In this document: positions 1 through 7,308 of the stretch, piece by piece
How positions within the stretch are numbered: the first letter of the stretch is position 1
How the letters are laid out: each line of letters begins with the position of its first letter
Assembly: GCA_030642405.1 (NCBI GenBank)
Contig: DAOWNV010000006.1
Coordinates: 1-23,708 of the forward strand
Direction: 5' to 3'
DNA: 23,708 bases
Source of the DNA: Desulfosarcina sp.
Lineage (GTDB): Bacteria; Desulfobacterota; Desulfobacteria; Desulfobacterales; Desulfosarcinaceae
Position numbers and translations under genes: made by a program
Notes under the pieces: model-generated
Seen by the model: the letters and a program-made list of their open reading frames with translations, nothing else
What the model was told of the DNA's origin: nothing
Database searches by the model: none

Positions 1-182
<182 letters not shown>

Positions 183-186
183 ACCG

Positions 187-906
187 CTACTTTGTTTCCT
201 GCCAATATATAATTCGGTGGCAATGTGGGCAGAATCGAAGTTCGTCTAATCGCTGAAGTTCATTGTACAATTGTGCCGGAATATTCAGATGGCACCCAGT
301 ACAGATGGCTCCTTGAACGGGGACCACGGCTGTTCCCCTCACCTTTTTCTTCACATCTTCCAAAATGGCAATGGTTTTTGCGTCAGCTTTACTTGCGATT
401 TGCTTTTTTTTCTCAATCAGCAACGTAACAGCCTTTTGTTGGCTCTTGCCATTGGCGACAAACATCTCTTTTTTTTCACAACAGGATTCAATGAAAGCAT
501 GGAGTTCCGTCTCCTTTTCCTTCACTGTCGATTCCGTCGAATCGATCTCCTCCAACAGCTCCAGCATTCGGTCTTCGATCTCCGATTTCTTTTTTATTAT
601 ATCTTCAATTTCTTTCAGGATTGACTGGTACTCTTTGTTGGTCTTTACAGCACGAAGTTTCTCATTACTTTTCGTAATGGATTCAACGTACTCTTTGGAT
701 TCCAGGTCCAATTCACGATAGGCTTTTTTCAAATCGTCCAGGACTTGTCTGTCAGAGGTAACCCTTGCTTCACGATCGGCCAACTCTTTGTCCAAAGAGT
801 CCGTCTCACCGTTTAGGGCATTTATTCTCCGATCAACCCTAAGGATTTCCATTTCAACCCCCTGAACATCAATGAGGATGTTTATCTGTTCCAAGATATC
901 GCTCAT
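187..906 (-). CDS. Zinc-ribbon coiled-coil protein (DUF164 / CT398-like, zf-RING_7)
   Basis: A 239-residue protein with a long N-terminal alpha-helical coiled coil (about residues 1-175, rich in E, K, L and D) and a C-terminal C4 zinc ribbon. The ribbon is CTGC at about 202-205 and CPHC at about 226-229, separated by a helical stretch. This architecture is that of the C4-type zinc ribbon family (DUF164). Chlamydial CT398 is a studied member proposed to interact with sigma-54 and secretion components, but the general function is unsettled. An upstream in-frame ATG would add 19 residues. I prefer the ATG at 906 because AAAGGTGG sits just before it and the family begins at a helix like MSDILEQINIL. 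The gene lies 89 bases after the Nif3 gene and directly before rnpB on the same strand, an arrangement I recall from other deltaproteobacteria. Confidence 0.87.
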   Translation of the reverse strand: MSDILEQINILIDVQGVEMEILRVDRRINALNGETDSLDKELADREARVTSDRQVLDDLKKAYRELDLESKEYVESITKSNEKLRAVKTNKEYQSILKEIEDIIKKKSEIEDRMLELLEEIDSTESTVKEKETELHAFIESCCEKKEMFVANGKSQQKAVTLLIEKKKQIASKADAKTIAILEDVKKKVRGTAVVPVQGAICTGCHLNIPAQLYNELQRLDELRFCPHCHRIIYWQETK

Positions 907-995
907 GACCACCTTTCGTAGCAATTGGGTATACCTTGTAAGCTCACAATAAACCATCACCATAGTACTGTAGGAAATGAAACAACAATTGCAGT

Positions 996-2114
996 TTACA
1001 AGGTTGAAAAAGGATCCGATTCTTTACCAACAGTTTCCACGCTCACCGAAAACGCAGAGTCTGATAGCGCATCTGTAACTTTTTTAGCCAAGACATCCAC
1101 GATCAAATACTCCGACGCGAAATGTCCAATATCAATTAGCCCTATGCCTGCCTGTTGGGCGTCTCTCGCCACATGGTATGTCATATCGCCGCTCACGTAT
1201 ACCTGGGCGCCCGAAGCAATGGCCTCAGGCAATAAGCTTGAACCACTTCCTGAGCATAGGGCAACCGTTTCGATCGACTGATCGCTATCGCCGACAATTC
1301 TCACCGTCGAGAGGTTTAGTCCTGTTTTCACTTTGGCACCAAAAGCCTCCAGGGTGGAAATTAAAGAAAGTTCCCCTACCCTTCCCAAACCGGCTGTAGA
1401 ATCGAAAACGGCCACCGGATAGATATCATACGCCATGGTTTCATAAGGATGAGCCTTTTTTAACGCGTTCACCACCGGTTTCAGGCTTTCCCGGGGAACA
1501 AGCATCTCGATACGGTTTTCCTTTACTTCATTAAGGGTACATTTTTCTCCAACGGCCTGTGAAGCAGCATCGTCGGGAAAAAAGGTTCCCACACCTTTGC
1601 ACCGAAAAGTACAGCAAGAATAATGGCCGATGCGTCCAACACCCATGGAATAAATTATTTCCAGCATCTTGTCCATATGGTCCAACGGAACAAATATCAC
1701 CAATTTGCACAGATCTTCATCGCCGGCACTTTTCAGTATCCGCCGGTTTTGAAGTCCCAGTCGATCCGCCAAAGTATCGTTAACACCACCTTGCACACTG
1801 TCCAGATTGGTGTGGGCACAAAAAATAGCCATTTTGTGAGATAACGCCATTTCGATAATTCGGCCTTGGGGCGTATCTCCAAGAATCCGTTTCAGAGGCT
1901 TAAAGAAAAGGGGGTGATGGGTAACCAACAGCCCGACATCGTTTTCACAAGCCTCTTCAACAACCTCAGGCAGGGGATCCAGAGCTATACCGATCTTTCT
2001 TACGGGCCAGGCAAAGCTTCCAATCTGAAGGCCCACAGTATCCCACGATTCCGCCAACCGCGGTGGTGCCAAACGGTCAAGAATCTGAATAATCCGGTCG
2101 ACTGTCGCTATCAT
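996..2114 (-). CDS. Nif3-like dinuclear metal centre protein (YqfO type, with central inserted domain)
   Basis: A 372-residue member of the Nif3/YbgI/YqfO family, toroidal hexamers with a two-metal site. Some members are linked to GTP cyclohydrolase I type 2 activity; the cellular role is not settled. Metal-ligand motifs are visible: THHPLFF (His66, His67), CAHTNLD (His101, Asp105) and near the C-terminus GHFASE (His331, Glu335). Between the two halves is an insert of about 100 residues resembling the CutA/PII-like domain of YqfO (from LCKLVIFVPLDHMDK to KKAHPYETMAYDI), so this is the long form. The open frame extends 28 codons upstream, but that part runs through a terminator hairpin. The ATG at 2114, with GGGGAC a few bases upstream and the family-typical start MIATVDRIIQ, is preferred. 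It is probably co-transcribed with the zinc-ribbon gene that follows 89 bases later. Confidence 0.9.
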   Translation of the reverse strand: MIATVDRIIQILDRLAPPRLAESWDTVGLQIGSFAWPVRKIGIALDPLPEVVEEACENDVGLLVTHHPLFFKPLKRILGDTPQGRIIEMALSHKMAIFCAHTNLDSVQGGVNDTLADRLGLQNRRILKSAGDEDLCKLVIFVPLDHMDKMLEIIYSMGVGRIGHYSCCTFRCKGVGTFFPDDAASQAVGEKCTLNEVKENRIEMLVPRESLKPVVNALKKAHPYETMAYDIYPVAVFDSTAGLGRVGELSLISTLEAFGAKVKTGLNLSTVRIVGDSDQSIETVALCSGSGSSLLPEAIASGAQVYVSGDMTYHVARDAQQAGIGLIDIGHFASEYLIVDVLAKKVTDALSDSAFSVSVETVGKESDPFSTL

Positions 2115-2126
2115 AAAGTCCCCATC

Positions 2127-2221
2127 AACGATTGATCGTTTGCATTGAAATAAAAAAGGCGCGGTAGTCAGACACTCACCACGCCTTAACGCCTTCATCC
2201 CAATCCTACCGAACGATTGAT
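2127..2221. repeat. 10-bp direct repeat AACGATTGAT flanking the terminator
   Basis: AACGATTGAT occurs at 2127-2136 and again at 2212-2221, bracketing the terminator hairpin between the tRNA and the Nif3 gene. The left copy also forms a short inverted repeat (AACGAT-TG-ATCGTT). No function is assigned and chance is possible. Confidence 0.4.
2152..2187 (-). terminator. Rho-independent terminator after the tRNA
   Basis: On the minus strand AAGGCGTGGT pairs with ACCGCGCCTT (10 bp, one G-U pair) around a 12-base loop, followed by a run of six T. It lies between the tRNA and the Nif3 gene and should end the rpoD/tRNA transcripts. Only about 37 bases remain between it and the Nif3 start, so the Nif3 promoter is not obvious. 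Confidence 0.82.
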
Positions 2222-2268
2222 TTCTCCGGTCGTTGGAATAGTCGAAAAGCGCCGGAGTTATCTCGAAG

Positions 2269-2341
2269 TGGGCCCACCTGGGATCGAACCAGGGACCGAC
2301 CGGTTATGAGCCGGTGGCTCTGCCAACTGAGCTATGGGCCC
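2269..2341 (-). tRNA. tRNA with CAU anticodon (elongator Met, or Ile2 after lysidine modification)
   Basis: A complete 73-nt cloverleaf reads on the minus strand. The acceptor stem is GGGCCCA/TGGGCCC, the D arm GCTC/GAGC with an 8-base loop, the anticodon stem ACCGG/CCGGT with loop CTCATAA (anticodon CAT), the variable loop 5 bases, the T arm CCTGG-TTCGATC-CCAGG, and the discriminator A. The 3' CCA is not encoded (ACTT follows). It lacks the mismatched 1-72 pair of an initiator tRNA. Pairs C4-G69 and C5-G68 match the acceptor-stem features known to favour TilS recognition of tRNA-Ile2 in E. coli, so an AUA-reading tRNA-Ile is as likely as elongator Met. It lies just downstream of rpoD, on the same strand. 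Confidence 0.95.
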
Positions 2342-2364
2342 TTATCTGGGTAACAACGAACGTT

Positions 2365-2393
2365 TTCCTACCTTCGTCTGAATCATTTGTCAA
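2365..2393 (-). promoter_or_regulatory. Probable sigma-70 promoter of the tRNA
   Basis: A perfect -35 box TTGACA (2388-2393), a 17-base spacer and a weak -10 box TAGGAA (2365-2370) lie on the minus strand. The -10 ends 24 bases before the tRNA 5' end. This gives the tRNA its own start independent of rpoD. Confidence 0.5.
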
Positions 2394-2399
2394 GCCAAT

Positions 2400-2441
2400 G
2401 CTTTATCGGAAAAAGTTCAATGTGTTAATTATCGATAAAGC
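2400..2441. repeat. 9-bp perfect inverted repeat at the end of rpoD
   Basis: GCTTTATCG at 2400-2408 is matched by CGATAAAGC at 2433-2441 across 24 bases. One arm covers the last codons of rpoD, the other lies in the gap before the tRNA promoter. No T run follows on the minus strand, so it is not a classical terminator. It could be a 3' stabilising stem or a factor-binding site. Confidence 0.45.
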
Positions 2442-4287
2442 TTTTCAATTTACGGCTTCTGGTTGGGTGACGAAGTTTTCTCAATGCTTTCGCCTCAATT
2501 TGCCGTATTCTTTCCCTGGTAACGGTAAAATCCTGTCCAACCTCTTCCAAGGTATGATCGGCCTTTTCTCCTATACCAAACCGCATCCTCAGGACCTTCT
2601 CCTCCCTGGGGGTCAAGGTGGCCAGCACTTTTCTGGTCTGCTCGGCAAGGTTCATGCTTACTGCCGCTTCAGATGGAAGCATAAACTTTTTATCTTCTAT
2701 GAAATCTCCCAAGTGGCTGTCTTCCTCCTCTCCAATCGGTGTTTCAAGAGAAATCGGTTCCCTTGCAATCTTAAGCACCTTCCGGACTTTATCAATAGGA
2801 ATTTCCATCTTTTCTGCAATCTCTTCCGGACGGGGTTCTCTCCCGTATTCCTGAACAAGATAGCGGGACGTTCGAATCAGTTTGTTGATGGTTTCGATCA
2901 TGTGCACCGGTATCCGGATCGTCCTGGCCTGGTCGGCAATGGCCCTGGTGATCGCCTGCCTGATCCACCATGTGGCATAGGTACTAAACTTATAGCCCCG
3001 TCTGTATTCAAATTTATCCACCGCTTTCATCAAACCAATATTCCCTTCCTGAATCAAATCCAGAAACTGGAGTCCGCGGTTGGTGTATTTTTTCGCAATA
3101 CTGACCACCAACCGAAGATTGGCCCGTATCAACTCGCTTTTGGCCAGCTTTGCCCGTATACGGCCTTCTTCTACACTTGTCATCACCCTTTTAAAGTTTC
3201 GGTTATTGGCTTTAAAAGTATTTTCTCTATCAACCGGGAGCCTGTTTACTCTCTGCAAATGATCGTAGATACGAGACAAAGACTCCAGAGGAAGAGAGGA
3301 CTGTTTCTCAGCCCAGGTTAAAAAGGTATGCTTTGTTTCCTGATGCTCGCGGAATTCCCGAATTGTTACACCAAAAGCTTCTGCGGTGACTGCGATCAGT
3401 TTGTTTTGCGCATCGAACCAGTCGATCAATCTGCGGATGTTCGCCTCGATACGATCGATAACCCCACCCTCCAGCCGCCAACTTTTCAACAACTCGAAAA
3501 TTTTGTTGTTGCGCCGCATGATACACCGTCTGATTCGGCGGGCTTCATCCGGCTCCAGTTCCTCATTGAAAATGCGCTCTCGGTACACCAGGTTTTCCTC
3601 GTTGACTTTTCGAATGGCGGAAATCGTTCCAAGAAAATTATTAATTTGGTTTTTCTCGTCAACGTAAGCATCCCCTTCATCCACATCGCGTAATACGTGC
3701 TTTGGCCGAAGTGCGCCGCTTTCAATCAAATCACCGAACTCAAGGATGTATTGGACACCTATCGAAGTCTCCAAAAGGGCCTTTAATACATTTTGCTCCC
3801 CTTCTTCGATCTTCTTTGCGATTTCCACCTCTCCTTCACGGCTAAGAAGCGTGACCATTCCCATTTCACGGAGATACATTTTTACCGGATCGGTAACGGA
3901 ACCGATATCCGCAACCACCATTGCTTTGTTCAAGGCCTCCTTCTTTTTAGAAACTTTATCATTTCCGGATAACGGGTTGTCTTTTTCGATGATTTCAATA
4001 TCCATATCGTCAAACATCATCAACGTATCATCGATCATCTCCGAAGACATCATTTCGTTGGGAAGGGCATCATTAATCTCTTCATACGTCAGCGATCCCT
4101 GCGCCTTCCCTTTTTTTATTAGGTCTTTCAGCGCTTCTTGATCCTTTTTCGCGTCCTTCTCCATTGCCGCTTCCGATTTGGTCTCACCGGTGACAGGCGT
4201 ACTCATTGCAAATTCACTTTTATTTATCGATTCCATATCGGCCTGTTTGGATGCCCCGGTGAACTTTTCATCGGATTGTTTGGTCAT
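2425..4287 (-). CDS. rpoD: RNA polymerase primary sigma factor (sigma-70 / RpoD)
   Basis: A 620-residue housekeeping sigma factor that directs RNA polymerase to -35/-10 promoters. An acidic N-terminal region 1.1 is followed by region 1.2 (VTDPVKMYLREMG) and a long non-conserved segment. Region 2 (about residues 385-470) includes RANLRLVVSIAKKY, GLQFLDLIQEGN and the -10 recognition helix YATWWIRQAITRA. Region 3 follows, and region 4 at the C-terminus has the -35 recognition helix in TVTRERIRQIEAKALRKLR. The open frame extends 22 codons upstream, but AGGAGG lies 8 bases before the ATG at 4287, which is taken as the start. It follows dnaG by 177 bases, the classic macromolecular-synthesis order, here without rpsU in the window. 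Confidence 0.98.
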   Translation of the reverse strand: MTKQSDEKFTGASKQADMESINKSEFAMSTPVTGETKSEAAMEKDAKKDQEALKDLIKKGKAQGSLTYEEINDALPNEMMSSEMIDDTLMMFDDMDIEIIEKDNPLSGNDKVSKKKEALNKAMVVADIGSVTDPVKMYLREMGMVTLLSREGEVEIAKKIEEGEQNVLKALLETSIGVQYILEFGDLIESGALRPKHVLRDVDEGDAYVDEKNQINNFLGTISAIRKVNEENLVYRERIFNEELEPDEARRIRRCIMRRNNKIFELLKSWRLEGGVIDRIEANIRRLIDWFDAQNKLIAVTAEAFGVTIREFREHQETKHTFLTWAEKQSSLPLESLSRIYDHLQRVNRLPVDRENTFKANNRNFKRVMTSVEEGRIRAKLAKSELIRANLRLVVSIAKKYTNRGLQFLDLIQEGNIGLMKAVDKFEYRRGYKFSTYATWWIRQAITRAIADQARTIRIPVHMIETINKLIRTSRYLVQEYGREPRPEEIAEKMEIPIDKVRKVLKIAREPISLETPIGEEEDSHLGDFIEDKKFMLPSEAAVSMNLAEQTRKVLATLTPREEKVLRMRFGIGEKADHTLEEVGQDFTVTRERIRQIEAKALRKLRHPTRSRKLKSFIDN

Positions 4288-4361
4288 GCCTGTTGCCTCC
4301 TGGAACAAAACAGGATTAATCCCGCCTTTGAATCGGCAGTACCATCCTGACAATTTATTCT

Positions 4362-4390
4362 TTTTTAATTTGGTTACTTTTGTCGTTCAA
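4362..4390 (-). promoter_or_regulatory. Candidate internal promoter for rpoD
   Basis: In the dnaG-rpoD gap TTGAAC (4385-4390), a 17-base spacer and TAAAAA (4362-4367) lie on the minus strand, about 75 bases before the rpoD start. Each box matches the consensus at four of six positions. A separate rpoD promoter downstream of dnaG is common in bacteria, but this one is only a sequence guess. Confidence 0.33.
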
Positions 4391-4464
4391 TATCCCAGTC
4401 TATGCAAAAGTAGGGATTCCATGGCCATCGTTCAATGGTGCATTTGTAACTCTCTTTTCTCTCT

Positions 4465-6246
4465 TTAGTGGATCTGATGTTGCTTTTCCCGTAACAACTT
4501 AGCCAAAAGAGTAACATCACCGTTTTTTTCTGCCGTTTCAATACGTTGTATCAATGTTTTATCCCGTCGTCGAAGACTGGCTGCAAATTGATTGATCAAT
4601 TTTATACACCCTTGCCGATCCCATTGTACGTCTGCTAAAGATAGCCTGGCAATCATGGATTTTTTTTCAGTATCATCCCAGCAGGATACAAAGCCGGAAA
4701 TATCCCCCTCGGTATTGGAGAAGTGGTCGATGATTCCCTTGCCGATTTCAGATAGTACGGGGTCGGAAAAATATTCCACAAACCGTTGTTCTTTGATTGG
4801 CCCGATCATTTCAGGAAATTGAAGCATCATAGTAACGACTTGCTTTTCAAATCGGTATGTACCACCACGTGTTTTTTCCGGTTCTGTATGGCTTTCCGAA
4901 GATCGATACGAACGCTGTAGGTTTCCCTTTTTTGAGTGGATTGTCGCATGCCTGACTTTTTGCAATAGGATGGATTCGTCCACACCGATCCTTTCTGACA
5001 GCTGCTTGATTCGAAGCGATCTCGCAACCGGATCGTTGATTGCCAATAATGCCGATTTTAATCCATTGACGATATGAACCTTCCCGTCAACACTCAGTCC
5101 ATATTTTTCGATGGCGGATTCCATCATAAATGAAATCATTCCCAAGGATTGTTCTGATGCTTGAAAAAATTGGTCGGAACCCTTTTCCCTGAGAAATGAA
5201 TCGGGATCGTGGTCTTTCGGCAATACCAGAATTCGAGCATCCAACAACCCTTTTTGAAAAACGGCTACACTCCGCTGGGCAGCTTTGATTCCTGCCTGAT
5301 CCGAATCGTATACCAAAATTGCCGTACCGCCTTCTCCAACGATGGACTTAAGGCTTCTAACATGTTCACCCGTTAATGAAGTGCCAAGTGTAGCAACAGT
5401 GTTCTCAATTCCGAACTGATGCATGACAATCAAATCGAAATACCCTTCCACCACATACACTGACTTCTTTTCCCGGCACTTTGCACGAGCCTTATCTACA
5501 CCAAATAAAGACCGGCTTTTATTGTAAACAGGTGTTTCCGGGCTGTTCAGGTATTTGGGTAAGGCATCATCCATAACGCGGCCGCCAAAGCCAATGACCT
5601 GACTTTGACCGTTCATAATCGGAAACATAATCCGGTCCCGGAACCGATCATAATGCCCGTCTCCACTTTTACGCGATACGATCAGACCCGAGCGAAAAAT
5701 CATCTGGGTTGATCGTTTTTTCAGCCGAAAAGCGTGCGCCAGGTTATCCCAGCCCTTGGGAGAATATCCCAAATTAAAATCATCAATCGTTTTTCTGGTC
5801 ATCCCCCTCTTCAATAAATACGTCATGGCCGGCTTTCCCTTCTCGTCGGAAATCAGGCAATTTCTGTAGAAAGACATGGCTTCAACATTAAGCGTTAATA
5901 TTGTTTCCCGCTCCGTCAACTTTTTTTTCTGTGCAGGAGACATTTTCCGGGTAGGCAGGTCGATACCATACCGTCCACCCAGGGTCCTTACCGCTTCTGG
6001 AAATGTTAGTCCTCCGTGCTTCATCAGAAAACTGAATACGTTCCCGCCGGCACCGCACCCAAAGCAATAGAAAATCTGTTTCTCCTGACTCACTGTAAAC
6101 GACGGGGTCTTCTCTGCGTGAAAAGGGCATAATCCCAAGAAGTTACGTCCAGATCTCCGCAGGGATACGACCTCCGATATGATATCCACGATATCAGATG
6201 CGTTTCTTACCGCTGTAATTTTATCGTCAGGAATGTACGCCGCCAA
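4465..6246 (-). CDS. dnaG: DNA primase
   Basis: Primase makes the short RNA primers used by the replicative polymerase and works with the DnaB helicase. The 593-residue product has an N-terminal CHC2 zinc finger (Cys40, His43, Cys61, Cys64 in LCPFH...YCFGCG), the RNA polymerase/Toprim core with VVEGYFDLI and LVYDSDQAG, and a C-terminal helical DnaB-binding domain. The open frame could begin at an earlier TTG (6267). The TTG at 6246 is preferred: GGAGG lies 9 bases upstream, and translation from it gives MAAYIPDDKITAVRNASDIV, which lines up with the usual DnaG N-terminus. It probably shares a transcript with rpoD from a promoter just after hisB. Confidence 0.97.
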   Translation of the reverse strand: MAAYIPDDKITAVRNASDIVDIISEVVSLRRSGRNFLGLCPFHAEKTPSFTVSQEKQIFYCFGCGAGGNVFSFLMKHGGLTFPEAVRTLGGRYGIDLPTRKMSPAQKKKLTERETILTLNVEAMSFYRNCLISDEKGKPAMTYLLKRGMTRKTIDDFNLGYSPKGWDNLAHAFRLKKRSTQMIFRSGLIVSRKSGDGHYDRFRDRIMFPIMNGQSQVIGFGGRVMDDALPKYLNSPETPVYNKSRSLFGVDKARAKCREKKSVYVVEGYFDLIVMHQFGIENTVATLGTSLTGEHVRSLKSIVGEGGTAILVYDSDQAGIKAAQRSVAVFQKGLLDARILVLPKDHDPDSFLREKGSDQFFQASEQSLGMISFMMESAIEKYGLSVDGKVHIVNGLKSALLAINDPVARSLRIKQLSERIGVDESILLQKVRHATIHSKKGNLQRSYRSSESHTEPEKTRGGTYRFEKQVVTMMLQFPEMIGPIKEQRFVEYFSDPVLSEIGKGIIDHFSNTEGDISGFVSCWDDTEKKSMIARLSLADVQWDRQGCIKLINQFAASLRRRDKTLIQRIETAEKNGDVTLLAKLLREKQHQIH

Positions 6247-6255
6247 GGAAAGCCG

Positions 6256-6260
6256 CCTCC
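6256..6260 (-). promoter_or_regulatory. Ribosome binding site that fixes the dnaG TTG start
   Basis: GGAGG (minus strand) is followed after 9 bases by TTG at 6246-6244. No ATG or GTG is in a suitable position, and the earlier TTG at 6267 would place this Shine-Dalgarno inside the coding sequence. The rare start may help keep primase low relative to the co-transcribed sigma factor. Confidence 0.7.
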
Positions 6261-6420
6261 ATTTCAAATGGATTCGGGTTCAACAATTCTCCGGTAGGAC
6301 CTTACCGTTTTCAACACTTCAAGTGGTTACGGGCCGGATTGGCGGCAAAGCAGGCATCTATGTGCCTTTACTGTGCCGGAAACAACTTTTTGCATGGGAC
6401 CAACCTTTTCTAAATTTTTG

Positions 6421-6449
6421 AAGATAAGAAAGAAGATTGGCTTTGTCAA
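6421..6449 (-). promoter_or_regulatory. Sigma-70 promoter of the dnaG-rpoD unit
   Basis: A perfect TTGACA (6444-6449), an exact 17-base spacer and TATCTT (6421-6426) lie on the minus strand directly after the hisB stop. The mRNA would carry a leader of about 165 bases before the dnaG start. That leader includes a small 5-bp stem (CGGTA/TACCG at 6292-6307) but no recognisable riboswitch or ribosomal-protein site. Confidence 0.62.
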
Positions 6450-6457
6450 TAGATGTC

Positions 6458-7045
6458 TTATAAAATACCTTTGGAAGAACGTACGCCTTTAATGCCGGGA
6501 TCAAGAGAAACGGACTGTTTCAGCGCACGACCAACGGATTTAAAAATTGCCTCCAACACGTGGTGTTCGTTTTCTCCGTAAATGACATTGATATGCAGAT
6601 TCATTCCCCCTTTTACGGCAAACGCCCTGAAGAACTCTTTTGCCAATCCTTTGTCAAATCGGCCGGAAGAATCAAGCACAGGAGGCAAATTGTATACTAA
6701 ATAAGGGCGATTGGACAAATCGATAACAACTTGAGCAAGGGCCTCATCCATCGGCGTTGCAGCAAATCCGTAGCGCCGAATCCCCGTGCGATCACCAATG
6801 GCATTATAAATACTTTCACCCAGAACCAACCCGACATCTTCAACTGTATGGTGAAAATCAACATCCAGATCGCCGGTGGCCTCCAGTTTCAGATCGAAAC
6901 CACCATGTACGCAATAAAGTGTCAACATATGGTCAAAAAATCCGATGCCGGTATTGATTACGGATTTTCCGCTGCCGTCAAGGTTCAATTCGGCTTTGAT
7001 TTGTGTTTCGTTTGTTTTTCGTTCAATTTGGTATGAACGTACCAT
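6458..7045 (-). CDS. hisB: Imidazoleglycerol-phosphate dehydratase
   Basis: Catalyses the dehydration of imidazole glycerol phosphate to imidazole acetol phosphate in histidine biosynthesis. The 195-residue length is that of the monofunctional dehydratase, without the phosphatase domain of the enteric fusion. The two manganese-binding His clusters are clear: HHTVED at residues 65-70 and ENEHHVLEA in the second half. The typical NTGIGFFDHML and SSKG tail are also present. The ATG at 7045 is chosen because AGGAGA precedes it by 6 bases; an upstream in-frame ATG would only add 11 unlikely residues. No other his genes are in the window. It is divergent from the YcaO gene and ends a few bases before the dnaG promoter. 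Confidence 0.97.
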   Translation of the reverse strand: MVRSYQIERKTNETQIKAELNLDGSGKSVINTGIGFFDHMLTLYCVHGGFDLKLEATGDLDVDFHHTVEDVGLVLGESIYNAIGDRTGIRRYGFAATPMDEALAQVVIDLSNRPYLVYNLPPVLDSSGRFDKGLAKEFFRAFAVKGGMNLHINVIYGENEHHVLEAIFKSVGRALKQSVSLDPGIKGVRSSKGIL

Positions 7046-7232
7046 GGTAGTTCTCCTTGCAGCAAAAGGGGTGATCAAATAAAGATCGGTTAACCTGATA
7101 AAGTCGTTTCTGCATCGATTTCATATGAAGAATGTCATTTTTAGCCTAATTTTTGAATAAAAGCAAGATGTTCGATCAATTTTTCATTCTGCCATGCAGC
7201 ACGTTTTACTGGTTTTGGAAAAAATAAGGGTC

Positions 7233-7260
7233 TTTACATCCTTCGATCTGTACGAATAAT
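7233..7260 (+). promoter_or_regulatory. Candidate promoter of the YcaO-copper cluster
   Basis: TTTACA (7233-7238), a 16-base spacer and AATAAT (7255-7260), each box five of six to consensus, lie 48 bases before the YcaO start. The rest of the AT-rich hisB-YcaO gap (7046-7308) shows no RNA gene. I see no convincing CueR- or CsoR-type operator. Confidence 0.45.
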
Positions 7261-7308
7261 AAAGGTTTCTAAATAAAAACTTATGCATCATCGATCCACG
7301 GAGATTCA

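Noticed and set aside
2115..2198. 28-codon N-terminal extension of the Nif3 gene
   Set aside because: It would be translated across a strong terminator hairpin; the family start and a ribosome binding site fit 2114.
2314..3321. 335-codon plus-strand open frame over rpoD and the tRNA
   Set aside because: It is antisense to the clear rpoD coding sequence, reads through the tRNA, and its protein resembles no family; a shadow frame.
7129..7164. 11-codon frame MKNVIFSLIFE as a RiPP precursor for YcaO
   Set aside because: Too short, no Cys/Ser/Thr-rich core and no ribosome binding site.
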